From Vitellaria paradoxa (taxonomy: Eukaryota; Streptophyta; Magnoliopsida; Ericales; Sapotaceae): a stretch of DNA of 64,000 nucleotides. The stretch covers positions 21,437,894-21,501,893 of the forward strand of contig CM034240.1 in NCBI GenBank assembly GCA_019916065.1. The letters are read 5' to 3'. The notes beneath the pieces are model-generated. The model was not told the DNA's origin and made no database searches. It saw nothing but the letters and a program-made list of their open reading frames with translations. Both the position numbers and the translations under genes were made by a program. This document shows, piece after piece, positions 35,735 through 47,939 of the stretch (position 1 is its first letter; every line of letters starts with the position of its first letter).

Positions 35735-38700
35735 TATTAATGTATTACTGTGTTTAGCGTAGGAGTAATTTAATCTGTACAGATTTTATGTATCTAGTAT
35801 AAATACAAACATGGACTACCCAATTGGGTATCTAGCACACAATCAATATCTAACATGGTATCAAAGCGTTCATATTAAAAAAAAAAAAAAAAAAACTAGC
35901 AATCATTCACATTGGCATGTGCTCAGTTAGTCGCCAAAGTTTATTCTCTAATCACTCGAAGTCGTCGTTTGATCTAGTCGCCCAAAGTTGTCATGATCCT
36001 TCTCAATCATTGTTGTGCTTTGAAGTCAACAAAGCCATTGTCAATCACCCTCAAAGAAGTCAATCAGTGTAGATCAAACGCTCTCAAAGTAATCGATTGG
36101 TGTAGTCGCTCACAGTCGACCACCTCAGCTAGTCGAGCTTTTCTTCGACAATTGCCACAGTTGTTGTCTTGTTCCACTTAGCTTGGCCCGATCCAATCCT
36201 TCTTCAACGAGTGCCAGTCGCCATCAAGGTTCTCTTGTTGGTAAACTACAAAAAAATTTTTAGTTTATTTGAGATACTATATAACCTAAATTAACTGATA
36301 CAACCACTATTGTTCCATCTTCCACCACAATTGGCTCAAACTACTTTTCCTCAACTAACTACCCGAAAGTTGAATGGGACTAATTATATTTAGTGGTCTA
36401 AAGCCACTGGAATTGCTTTAACTGGTTATGGAATCGCTTTCTGACTCCGGCCGTTCCTATCTACAATACCTAGATTCAAACAAATACACATATTGTAAGT
36501 TTACTTTAGAATTCTATGGAAACTCAAGTGGTAGATAAGTGTAATCATTTGGACACTTGTAAGGAGATTTGGGAGTATGTTCGTTTGCTTTTTCTAGTGA
36601 CTTAACTCACATGTATGATCTTTCTAATGAGTTCTTTTAGCTACAAACAGTTTGGTAAATCAGTCACAGATTAATTTGCATCCTTGAAGCGAGTCTATGA
36701 AGAGTTAAAACTCTATTTAAACATTGTTACTGGTTATGAATGAATGCAAAAGCAGCATGAACAAATGGTGGTTCTTCGGTTCTTCGCTAGTCTTGATCCT
36801 GAGTTTGAACTAGTGAGAGCTTAAATACTTGGTGGAGCTTCTCTTCTTTCATTTGCTAAGATTTATTCTAGGGTCGTAAGGGATGTGTCTTGAGTTCTTC
36901 TTTAGTGTAGTTCAGAATACTCTCTCATTGCCCTAGCTAATTAGATACCACCACCTCCTTCTGACAGTCATGATAATTGTAGTACTTGTGGAAGTGGTTG
37001 TGGTGGACGAGGAGGTGGTGGTAGAGGATCATGACCAAAATGTACAAATTGTGAAAACCTGGGGCATGTTTGTGAGAAGTGTTGGGATTTATTTGGCAAA
37101 CCTTCACATATGACACGTCATCTCTTCTGATCTCCTACAGAAGTTTCCACCACTAGTGAGCATCTTCAAACAATGACTCTTTCAGGAGAAGAGAATTTAA
37201 GGCTTCTACAGTACCAGACAGCTCATTAGGCCTCTCTTCCTATTGCCTCCCTTACTACTGCTCCTTAAGGTAATTCTCTTGCATGTCTCTCAACTCATTC
37301 TCCTACTTCTTGGATTATCAATTCTAGTACTTCTAATCATAAATCTTGAGCATCCCACATTGTTCTCTAGCATTCACTATAATTGTTCTGTGACATTCTT
37401 TTCTGATTCTTTCATTATTCAGAATATGACGACAAGGGAGACCATTGGAGAAGGTCATGAAGCTAGAAGAGTCTATTATCTTGATACTACAATGCCTAAA
37501 GTCTATTCTGCCTTTGCTTCTCCTGCTGAGATTCATTGTTGCCTTTGTCATCCGTCTTTAAAAAAAAGTTGAAGTCTTTGTGTCATAATCTAAGTCATTT
37601 AAATTCTGTAAATTGTGAGTCTTGTCATGTGCAAAAGCATCACCGCGTGTCTTTTGCTTCTCGAGTCAATAAAAAGTCATCGTGTCCTTTTTATTTAGTT
37701 TATTCAAATGGTTGGGGTCCTAGTTGTGTGACTTCAAAGTTGGGATTTAAATATTTTGTCATATTTGTTGATGATTTTTCAAGAATTACCTGGATTTATT
37801 TAATGAAAAATTGCTCAAAGTTGTTTTCTATTTTTCAAGATTTTGTGCTAAAATCAAAACTTAGTTTGGTGTGCTTGTGCGAAGTTTTCGTAGTGATAAT
37901 TCAAAGAATATTTATCTAACCCTTTTACTAAATTCATGGCTTCTTTAGGTATTCTCCACCAATCTTCTTGTTCCCACATGCCACAACAAAATGGGATTGT
38001 TGAAAGAAAGAATTTGCATCTCATTGAGATTGCTCGTTGTTTACTTATTCAAATAAATGTTTCCAAAATGTTTTGGAGTGATGCTATCTTAATTGTGTGT
38101 TTTTTGATTAACCAAATGCCCTCGTCTGTCCTTGATGGTCGTATTCCATATTCTGTGTTGTTTCTACACCAATCTTGTACTCTCTTCCATCTCAGATTTT
38201 TTGTTGTGTTTTCTTGTCCATCAACTTGTAACTGGGTCTGATAAATTAGATCCCCACACTCACAAGTGTATTTTCTTGGGTATTTCAAGTACAAAAGGAA
38301 TACTGTTGCTATAGTCCATCCCTTAATCACTGTTTTGTATGTGCTGATGTCACTTTTTTAGGTCCACCCCGTTTTTTTTTTTTTTAGTCACAATCTCAGA
38401 CTATTCTTGATGAGAGTCTTTCTTTACCTATTATTTCTACTGAACCTATTTTGGTCAATCATCCTTCTCCACCAAGTGCATCTCGTCATTTGTCTCACTC
38501 TAATTTGCAGGTCTACACCAGACGTCAAGCAGTGATTACTCCACCTACTGCTTCACGTGCTCCACCAATGGTTTCTCCCATGTTGCCTAATTGTCCTAAT
38601 GAGTTGGATCTTTCTATTGCTCTCCAGAAGAGTAAACGTTCTTATAATTCTCATCCTATTTCTAATTTTGTGTCATATGATGCATGATTCTTTTCTTATC

Positions 38701-40155
38701 TTTCATTTTTTACATCTTTATCACCTATTTCTATCCCTAACTGTGTTTTTGAAACACTATCTCATCCTGACTGGCGTTCCACTATGAAAGATGAGATGTC
38801 TGCTCTTCGAGCTAATGGTACTTGGGAACTTGTTCCTCTTCATCTTGATATGTCTAAGATTGGGTGTTGTTGGGTGTACACAACGAAAGTTCAACCTGAT
38901 GGCACTATGGAGAGATTGAAAGCTCATTTAGTCGCAAAGGGGTATACACAGGTTTATGGTTTGGAATTTTCTAAGACTTTCTCTTCTGTTGCTAAGATTG
39001 CTTCCGTCCACCTTCTTATTTCTTTAGCTGTAGTTTACCATTGATCTTTACATCAGCTTGATATAAAGAATAGATTTCTTCATGGTGATTTAACTGAGGA
39101 AGTCTAAATGGAGCAATCTCCTGGTTTGTTACTGTGGGGAAGTCTGAGTTAGTTTATAAGTGGAGAAATCATTATATAGGCTAAAACAATCTCCTCGAGC
39201 ATAGTTTGGTAGGCTCAACGCTGTCGTCACTGGGTTTGGGATTTGTTATCTGAGACTGATATGTTGTGTTTTAAACTTGTGGACACTCCAATGAATCCAA
39301 ATACTAAATTCGAGGGAGATAAGGGAGAGTTGTTACATGATTCTAATCAATATCGCAGGTTGGTTGGAAAGCTAAATTACTTGACTTTTACTAGACTAGA
39401 TGTAGCTTTTTCTACAAGTGTGGTTAGCCAGTTCTTAGAATCACCTTATAATAGTTATAAGGATGCAGTTATCCATATTCTGAGATATCTGAAAGGTGCA
39501 CCTAGTAGAGACTTGTTATACAAAGATAATGGACACATTTTAGTTCAAGGATACACCGATGCAGACCGGACTGGGTCACCATCAGATAGAAGGTCCATGA
39601 TTAGGTATTGTATCTTTGTTGGAGGAAACCTGGTGTCTTGGAAAAGTAAGAAGTAGACATTAGTAGTTAGAGAAATTGTTGAATCAAAGTTTAGAGCCAT
39701 GACGCATACCTCTTGCAAGTTGTTGTGGATACAACACATGTTGAAGGAGTTAGAAATTCATTATTCACAACCCATGAAATTACTATGTGATAATTAAGTT
39801 GCTATGCATATCGTTTTTAATCTACTGTTTCATGAGAGAACCAAACACATTGAAATTGATTTTTATTTTATTAGAGAAAAGATTTTACAGAATGTGATTA
39901 AAACTGGTCATGTGAAGTCTGAAGGTTAGTTTACTGATTTATTTACCAAGTCTTTGGAAGGATCTAAAGTGAGAGTATTTGTACCAAGCTTGAAACATAT
40001 AATGTATGTGCTCTAGCTTGGGGGGGGGGGGACTGTTAATGTATATTAATATATTTAGCCTAGGAGTAATTAGTCTGTACAAATTTTATGTATTCAGTAT
40101 AAATATAAACGTGGACCACTTAATTGGGTATCTAGCATACAATCAATATCTAACA
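35735..40155 (+). mobile_element. Plus-strand Ty1/copia element nested in copia M2
   Basis: The 5' LTR is 35735-35855 (121 bp, start mutated to TA) and the 3' LTR 40034-40155 (122 bp). Both end CAATATCTAACA. The target duplication is GTGCC/GTGCT (35730-35734 and 40156-40160), one mismatch. The primer site TGGTATCAAAGCG starts at 35856, followed by an 18-base A run at 35878-35895. The polypurine tract is extended to a G12 run at 40020-40031. The insertion interrupts the RT of M2. Confidence 0.93.
36300..40016 (+). pseudogene. gag-pol of the copia at 35735-40155; RT catalytic region deleted
   Basis: Gag has a UBN2-type region near 36530-36880 (KEIWEYVR, ASLKRVYEELKLYLN). The Gly-rich linker and zinc knuckle CTNCENLGHVCEKC are near 37040-37081. 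The protease site has decayed to NSSTSNH near 37318. Integrase covers about 37520-38330 (FVIFVDDFSRITWIYLMK, MPQQNGIVERKNLHLIEIAR). RT starts near 38784 (MKDEMSALRANGTWELVP) and reaches the KQSPRA block near 39190. It then jumps at about 39237 to DLLSETDMLCFKLVDTPMNP, so the segment with YVDD and the PLKYFLG motif is missing. RNase H is 39550-40000 (YTDADRTGSPSDRRS). Stops are frequent. It cannot make active RT. Confidence 0.88.
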
Positions 40156-43100
40156 GTGCTAGAGGATGATTGATGTATAAATACTGAGTGATCAGACGTG
40201 GACCGGCTGAAACTATAATCTAGAAGACATTACAAACTAATCAAACCATGGTCTTGGGGACTGCTTAAGACCGTACAGAGCTTGATGTAAGTAACAACAA
40301 GATACTCACTGCCTGAAATAACATACCTAGGTGGCTGGTCTATAAATACCTCCTCCTAAAGTTCAACATTTAAAAAGGCTTTGTTAATATCTAGCTAAAA
40401 TAAAAGCCAGGACTTACTGCTCTGCTAGAAAAATACAAACTAATATAAGGTGAGCAACCGGTAAAAAGGTCTCTCGATAATCAACTCCATAGGTTAGTGT
40501 GTGTACCCCTTAGCAACAAAACGAATCTTAAGTCGCTTAATAGATCTATTGGCAAATACTTATTAGTATATACAGATCGACATCCCACTATTTTCTTCCC
40601 AGGTGGACGAGATGTAATCTCTCATATATGATTGTGATGAAATGCACGTATCTCCTCATCCATCGTTCCTTCCAGCCCAGAGATAGTAATGCCTCTTCAT
40701 AAGAGGTAAGAACAGAAATAGAGGTTAGGGCACAAATTAAAGATTGTAGACGAGATGACATATGATGACAAGACACGGAGAAATCTCTCCCCTCAAGAGA
40801 AATAAGAGATAGACTCAAATGAAGAAACAATAGAACTCATAAAGATCCGTCGAGAGGGAGGATGATAATAACGATAGCCCTTTGAGTGCTAAAATAGCCA
40901 GAAAGATGCATCATCGAGAGCAAGGGCAGAGTTTGTCCAAAAAAAAAACAGCGAGAAGGGAGAAGTTGAAGGATAAAGGAGAGAAAATTATGACTAATTA
41001 CCAAGAGTAACAGAACCCGATTAATAAGATGACAAGAGATGAAAACAACATCTCCCCAATACTGTTTGGAATATTCATATTGAACCTCAAGTTACAAGCA
41101 ACATCTAACAAATGAATAGAAGGAACCTGATTAATGAGATAACAAGCGGTCAAAGTAACATCTCCCCCATACTGTTTGGGAACATTCATATTGAACCTCA
41201 AGGTGCGAGCAACATCTAAACGATGATGTTTGGTTTTAGCAACACCGTTTTGTTATGATGTGTCAACATTAGTGTAATGAATAATACTCCTTTTAGCTCA
41301 AAAGTGATCCATAACAGATTTAGTGTATTCCATAACAGATTTAGTGTATTCCAAGGCATTGTTAGAGAGAAGAATTTTGATGTGTTTGCCAAACTAGGTA
41401 AGAATTTCATTATAAAAATGCAAAACAATAGCAGGTAACTCAAATCAATTTCCATTAAAAACAACCAAGTCATATAAGAATAATCATCCACAAATATAAT
41501 AAAGTACCAATATCCATTAAAAGTGGAGCGTCGTGAAGGATGTCTGTAGGGACTACATCAAAAGGTTCATATTGACAATGACCATTATGACTAGGAAAAG
41601 AACTATGGTGATGTTTGCTAAACTGACATACCTCACATTCAAGATTAAGAATAGACTCTAAACTAAGAATTGTCAACTTGAGTCGAGCTAATGATAGGTG
41701 ACCCAAATGACAATGCCATTGAAAAGGAGAAACAATGCACTAAAAACGGAATGTGAAATAGAAAAATTGGTATGATCAAGATAGTAGAGTCCATTCCACT
41801 CACATCCTGAACAAATCGTTCTCTGTGTCCTGAGATCCTAAAAACATAAGAATAAGAAGAAAATGTTATAGAGCAGTTCAACGATTTAGTGAGCTGACTA
41901 ATAGATAATAAGTTAAAAGGAAACTTAAGAACATAAAAACTTGAGAATAGGGATAAGGAGGGGGATGGCCGAAGCAAGCCTTTACCAGCAACAAACTAGT
42001 AGAACCCGTCAACTAAGGTAATACGATGTGTAATCATAGCCAAATCAGAGAATATGAATTACCTAAGATGTGCACTAGCTTCGAAGTTGTTGAGCCACTA
42101 GGGAGTAGAGGAAGCAGAAAAACAAGTAGTACTACCTGAATGAGCAAGAGTGGCAGTGAAACTGGAAGAACGAGAAATGCAAAGTACTTGCACAATAGCA
42201 TCTAATTCAGCAGTCGAGGATGGACTTTGTGAACTAGGATGAGATACTGGAGGATTACTTGAACTAGAAACATGTGGACCAGAATCAGTGATGTGGGTTC
42301 AAAAGTAACATGATGGGTTTGCTCAAAATGACCATACTTCTCCTAGCAGTATGATTTTGTGTGATTAGTGGCACCACAATGATCACATTTCTTTGTACCA
42401 AGCCCACAACCTCTACCACTATTACAAGGACCACAAACAACGAGAGTTACAGTCACCGTGGGAACTGCCTCGGGACTGCCACAAGAACTACCTTGTCCAC
42501 TAGAACCACCAACCAAAGCGATAGAATCAAAACCACCAAAAGAAAAAGATGCTGCCTGAGAATGATCACCTAAAGAAAAATGCTATAATCGAGAGTATAC
42601 ATTGGCCATAGGAGGAATGTTCTCTCCAGCTAGAAGTTGATCATGATAGCCACACAGATAACCGTCAAGGCCAAGAAGAAGTAAAAAACAGTCATAAATT
42701 CCTCCCATTGCTTTATCATATTACCCGTAGTTTCTAGGAAAGGACAACAATATAGCAAACAATCAGCAAGACCCTTGAGGGTCCTGTAATACACAGAAAG
42801 ATTGTGACCATTCTATCGAAAAGAAAAGAGTTGCTCATATACTCTAATATTTCAAAAACATTGCTTTTCTAAAAGGAGTCAGTTAGAGAGTCCCAAATCG
42901 CCGTTGAAGTATCACATAATGACACCGTGCACAAAACAGAAGACTCTAAGTTATGCCATAACCAATTCATAACAAGCATCTACAGCACGCCATTGCTGAT
43001 AAGCAGTAGATTGAGAATTCGGAGACCAATCTATGATAAATGTAATCCATTTGTTAGCTAATGAGAGAAACCCGAACAGCATGTGGCCATATCAAATAAT

Positions 43101-43834
43101 TAGTTCCATTCAATTTCTTACTAGAAATTGACTTAAGGAGACTGTCGAGTGGAACAATTGGTACTGTTGGAACTGAGACCAAAGACGAATCATAGATAGT
43201 CTTAGAAAGATCAATAGCCATTATGAATATGCTATACTTCCAAATAATGTAACAAATAGACCTTGAAGCTTTTGTTAGCCAAACTCTAACAATGAGCAAT
43301 ACAGAATTAGAGAACAGTGGCTATGGCTTGACAGTATGTGAACAATGATAAGAAATTGGAGAACAGTCAACATTGAATGAAACAATCGATCAACAATCAA
43401 TAAAAGAAACTTCTCCGAGCAGTCGACTAGGGGCAACGAGCAACATCGATAGCAATGATCAACAGATAAAGCACATGCAAACACCATGATGACCAAGAAT
43501 TAGGAATTGAGCAATCGATGATGATCTTCGATCTCATATACATCACGGTGATGGCGGTAGGAGAGCCTCCTACATCAGGCGACCAACGCCAGAGATTACC
43601 AAAGGGATGGCAGAATTCACACTTCAACACTCACTTCACAGATGCATGGGAGCGCGTCTGATCACTGGAGGATATCAATTGGCATGGTTGTGCTCGCTGG
43701 AAGAAGGCAACCTTTTTGGTGATGGCGACAACTGACATTGATGGTCGGAGGTACTCCAACAGGATGAACAGTGACTGCTAGGGCTCCTGTTTGCTTTATG
43801 GACCTTTTTTTGTGGAATTATTGATTTGATACCA
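40156..43834 (-). pseudogene. Copia M2 gag, protease, integrase and N-terminal RT
   Basis: Minus strand from the right: the gag start MAIDLSKTIYDSS is near 43221 and SSKKLNGTNYLIWPHAVRV near 43110. A Gly/Ser-rich linker precedes the zinc knuckle CDHCGATNHTKSYC near 42340-42400 (CX2CX4HX4C intact). The protease-to-pre-integrase region FPFNLLSISQLTKSLN is near 41900. MGHLSLARLK and CEVCQFSKHHHSSFPS lie near 41590-41706. Integrase starts MDDYSYMTWLFLM near 41490. Stops and frameshifts are frequent. A roughly 110-bp tandem duplication (41013-41108, 41123-41219) and a 22-bp one (about 41312-41353) lie within integrase. Confidence 0.85.
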
Positions 43835-44284
43835 AGTTAGAAAACATAATAGAAAAATTTAGTGCTTGATTAGCCTCCCTCTATACCATTATATTTATAA
43901 TACTAGATTACAGTTGAAAAGGAAATTACAATCATAATAAATCAATGACAATCATGCTTAATTAAGGCTAATATATTCTAGAATATTCAGGCATTGTACA
44001 TATGGGATTTTGGATGGTCAAATGAACTTTCTTGTTGCACGATTGTCATTCCTCTCCCACATGCAAAAGACTTGTATCTGTTCTTATGTTACTTGATGCT
44101 AACAATTTAGAATTTGTAATCAAAATTTGTTTTGTTGTTCAAAGTGCTTGTTTTGATAAAAGATTTGGAAGCCTTTACTTGTTTACCAAGATATCAGAAA
44201 TGGTATAATATGCTCTTAATTTAGTGAACCTGATGATTTTGTCACTAATTGTATGATCTATTACAAATTGTTGGAAACATGCAG

Positions 44285-44385
44285 CTTTGCATGGTGAGTT
44301 AGAGAATGGGAAGATTGAGAATGAGAAACTACTCAAGGACATCAATGAGTTGAAGACCACACTTCTTTCAACTATTCCACTCTAA
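44285..44385 (+). CDS. Host gene, last coding exon
   Basis: Acceptor ACATGCAG|CT. The first two bases complete the GCT codon begun at 33673. It encodes ALHGELENGKIENEKLLKD then INELKTTLLSTIPL and a TAA stop at 44383-44385. The Glu/Lys/Leu pattern continues the coiled coil of the previous exon. Together the three exons give about 128 residues of C-terminal protein. A possible donor CAGCG|GTAAAG ten bases after the stop may indicate a 3'-UTR intron. The gene product and function are unknown to me. Confidence 0.68.
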
Positions 44386-46930
44386 ACAATCAGCGGTAAA
44401 GATTTTATCACACTTTCTCTAGTTGCAATTTCATGCTTGGAGTTCCAAGCTTTTGCTAAGACACCAAGCATTGGTCTGCTAGAACTTGCAACTTTATGTG
44501 TGGGGTCTTAAGCTTATATTATAGCTCAAAACAAGGGTCTATTGAACTGCCAATAAGAAAGTTTGCATAAATGCAACACGGGATCACACAATTGCGAAAG
44601 ACAAATTCTCGAATCTATAAGAATATAGCCACAAAGGTTGTAAAAATATTATTAATCAACTGAATTGGATAATTCTAGCGGTTACATGTCTTTATATAGT
44701 GAAATAAAGAAAACCTAATTCTAATTGGACTCACAATACAATTTCCTAATAGGAAAGGAAATTCTCAAAATTCTATGTTATAAAAACAAAAAGTGAAATC
44801 TTATTCAAGATTGAAGAATACTAATTTAAGGAAACTTCCTAATAAACACCTAAACCAATTTAGACTCAGAGCATTGCTAAAAGTGATCAAAAACTGCCAA
44901 AAGTCAATCTAATATTGGAAACGACCCGAGACAAATTTTTGAAGAAACTGCCAACTTATGTTCGAATGGAAACTTCCTGAGACCAATACAACTGCTCCCT
45001 ACTGATTTGTATTCAAATGAACCTAACCACTGTTCAAACGATGGAATGCAAGTTTGAATTTTTCTGCCCAATTAACTTGATTTGGTATATTTTCGATCCC
45101 CCTTGCATTCAAGTGTTCCTAAGAGGATAAGAATCCCCCTTGGCTCTTCCTACACCATAGAGGTAGCGCCAATTGAAGGTAAATTGAGGATAAATCGATT
45201 AAAGGTGATTTAACCACATATAATGGAAATCGATAGATATGCTAGTTAAGAGGAGTGATAGATTCAAATAGTTGGCTATGCAAGGGGGCAGGGTACACCG
45301 AAACTAGAGTGGGTAGAAATAATAAAGACAGAAATGGCGCGATATGATTTAACAAAAGAAATGACCCTTAAGCAAGCATAATGGAGGGGAAAAAAAAAGG
45401 ATTTACGTAGGTGACACCATTTAGTTGGAAAAAAGCTAAGTTTCTTTTCCTTGGAACACTCATTTGAGGCAAGGCAAATGAATATGGAACAATCATAAAA
45501 TGGAACTCTCTTGTGGTCTTTTATACATGTGGAAATCTGCTCAATTCAATTAAGTAACATATCAAAACAATAGATTCAACCCCTATGTTATAACATTTCA
45601 AAATTGTCATCTCCAAAAAAAGGTTGTTGAGGCTTTGGGGAGAAGAAATGAGTGGAAATTAGCTCTTTTTTGTTTTAAAATGGATGATATGGTGGAACAA
45701 GAAAGGAGGTTCTTTATGAGTGTTAAGTAACCTTTTATAGATTAAACTTTTAAAGAATGTGTTTTGTCTATTTGATATAGTTTGATTTCAATTAGCTTAC
45801 AACCCAGTCTAGGTCAACTTTTTTGTTGATAATATGGTGGTGTAAGGAGTGTCATGTGTGGTTAACATTTTCTCGTTCTTCATTCTAAATATAAATGTCG
45901 TTTCCTTGATATAATTTTAATACAATTCTATTATTAGGTATAAAAAAATAATATGTAAGATTATCATTCTTTGAGTCTTAAAGCAAAAATAAGTTTGCTC
46001 ATTTTACAACCAAGAGGTCATGGCTTTGATACTAGAAAATACTCAGATTGTGGGTATTAGGTGCTACAAGTTTTGGTCTTCATACAAGGGTGATAAGGGA
46101 TAATAATATGCTTGAGAACATGTGCCTCTAGATTGACGAAATGTTTAGACTGCAGGTATTAGGTGCTACATACATATAGAATGAAACTGGTTAGGCCACT
46201 TACTTCTTACACTATGTCTGCTGTTGAGATTTTGAAATTGTACTTGGAAGGAGATTGCTAACCTTTTTATTTGTGGTTGATTAGACCTAGACCTAGACCT
46301 AGACCTAGAAAGGAGGATTTGACTGTCTAAGAATAATATCAGTCCTCATCTATGGCGAAGGCACTAGAGGTCGAAGGGGTGAGAATCAAAGTAGTCTGGA
46401 GCAAGAGACAGAGATTACAAAGGGTGGCATTGATGATAGCTGCAATGATAGATAGATGTACCCTCTAAAGAGGAGAAGGATTTATATAAGCTAGGAGGGT
46501 ACTTTAAGGCATGTGTCAAGGCCTCATATCCACTTGGTGGAGATCTAGACTAAAACTAGCATGGCCCTATTGGTAAGGATACCTCCCAAATATCTCTCTC
46601 TAGACAAGTCGAGGGGAGCCTTGATGTATCCCTTGATTCCAACCACCAAACGTCTTGTCCCCCAGTTGATCTTGCTGAGGGTGTGTATATTCATTGTTGG
46701 TAAATTCCTTGGATCATGCTCCTTGTCCAAGGAAAAGACCCGTAGCCTAGTAGGAGATTTACTTCGCGAGGTCTTTCCGCGGCAAGCAATCCTAAGGATG
46801 GATTTCTTATGAGAGTTACTCTAGTTATGAGGTGACGTGAGGTGAGGCAAGGCTTCATGTCGGCGGGATAATTCCTTGTCCTGACGTAGCCCCGCTAGGG
46901 CGGTCCAAGTACCCACATTTATGATCCTTG
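44386..46930. other. Unclassified region downstream of the host gene
   Basis: AT-rich up to about 46200. The part at 44580-44860 has an antisense LTR-like look (TATATAG, TTCCTAATAGGAAAGG) but no partner or PBS. A (GACCTA)n repeat of about four units lies at 46285-46312. The region 46320-46930 is less AT-rich, with small open frames on both strands (46545-46812) that I cannot assign. Confidence 0.35.
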
Positions 46931-46932
46931 CC

Positions 46933-46965
46933 GTGTGCTTCCAATTTAGTCAATTGGAAGCACGC
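46933..46965. other. Perfect 12-bp hairpin
   Basis: GTGCTTCCAATT / AATTGGAAGCAC with the 5-base loop TAGTC, extended by a T-G and a G-C pair. It is longer than chance in this composition. The function is unknown. Confidence 0.75.
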
Positions 46966-47109
46966 ATACACCGTAATTGCAATGATTAGCTCTGATAGTC
47001 ATTTAATGATTAATTCTTTGTACTTGGCTCTATTTGGGATGATATCATGAGAGAGTTTCACCATTTCTGATTGTTTGTTCATCCTAGGAGTACTAAGATG
47101 TAGCATGAT

Positions 47110-47899
47110 TTGCGCTATCAGTTCCATTGCCCATCATCCCTAGTCAGATGGGCAGTCTGAGCGCACAATTCAGATTGTGGAGGACATGCTCAGGGCTTGT
47201 GTATTGGATTTCTTGGGTAGTTGGGAGGATCATCTACCACTTGTGGATTTTGCCTATAACAGTTGCCAGTCGAGTATTGAGATGCCACCTTTTGAGGCTT
47301 TGTATGGTAGGCCGTGTAAATCTCCTATTTGTTGGGCAGAGGCTGGTGAGGCAGTGATTGTGGGCCAAAGCTTGTTTCAGACGTTCGAGAAGGTCAAGAT
47401 TATCATATAGAGGTTGGAGATGGTGCAAAGTCACAAGAAGAGTTATGCAGATCAGAGGCATAGGCTTGTGGAGTCTCAGGTTGGAGACCATGTGTTCTTG
47501 AAGGTCTCGCCACTAAAGGAACAACTTCATTTTGGTCATCGTGAGAAGCTGTTGCCGAGGTATATTGCGCCGTTTGAGATTTTTGCCACAGTTGGAGAGG
47601 TAGCTTATCTTTTAGGCTTGCCACCATAGTTTACTGGAGTGCATAAGGTGTTCCATGTGTCTATACTTCACAAGTACATTTCAAATCCCACACATGTTTT
47701 GGATTGGACTGAGTTGGAGGTCGATTCAAATGTGTCTTATAAGGTTAAATTGGTGGAGATTTTGGATACTCGAGAGCAAGTGCTTTGCGGGAAGATTTTT
47801 CCTTTAGTTAGGGTGCTATGGAAGCACCATGATGTTGAGGAGTCTACTTGGGAAAGGGAGTCTAAGATATGGAATCAGTATCTTCATTTGTTTTTTTGA
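47110..47899 (+). pseudogene. Ty3/gypsy chromovirus integrase C-terminus and chromodomain-like tail
   Basis: The order is HHPQSDGQSERTIQIVEDMLRAC near 47130, DHLPLVDFAYNSCQSSI near 47228, FEALYGRPCKSPICWAEAGE near 47295 and a GPY/F-like region (LLPRYIAPFEIF) near 47550. The chromodomain-like end VKLVEILDTREQVLCGK...VLWKHHDVEESTWERE is near 47745-47865. The stop is at 47897-47899. In-frame stops at 47408-47410 and 47627-47629 break it. The chromodomain probably directed insertion by binding modified histones. The element is 5'-truncated. The clade looks like Tekay/Del by layout. Confidence 0.88.
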
Positions 47900-47939
47900 A
47901 TTTTGTGGTTATCTTATATCCCAAACTTCAAGGACGAAA

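Larger units (their letters stand above)
34688..43993 (-). mobile_element. Minus-strand Ty1/copia element (copia M2) in intron 2
   Basis: The target-site duplication TTGTA is perfect (34683-34687 and 43994-43998). The 3' LTR is 34688-34847 and the 5' LTR 43835-43993, about 160 bp each. On the minus strand they start TGTCAGAATATTCTAG/TGCCTGAATATTCTAG and end GTTTTCTAACT. The antisense primer site TTGATTTGATACCA lies left of the 5' LTR near 43821-43834. The antisense polypurine tract CTCCCCCTCAAG is at 34848-34859. A plus-strand copia (35735-40155) is inserted in it. Confidence 0.92.
33674..44284 (+). other. Intron 2 of the host gene, about 10.6 kb, with nested transposons
   Basis: Bounded by GTAAGG (33674) and ACATGCAG (44277-44284). 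Intron sequence without elements remains at 33674-34405, 34553-34682 and 43999-44284. Confidence 0.65.

Noticed and set aside
46545..46812. Overlapping open frames on both strands near 46.6 kb
   Set aside because: No family similarity; overlap on opposite strands at this length is expected by chance in the less AT-rich stretch.
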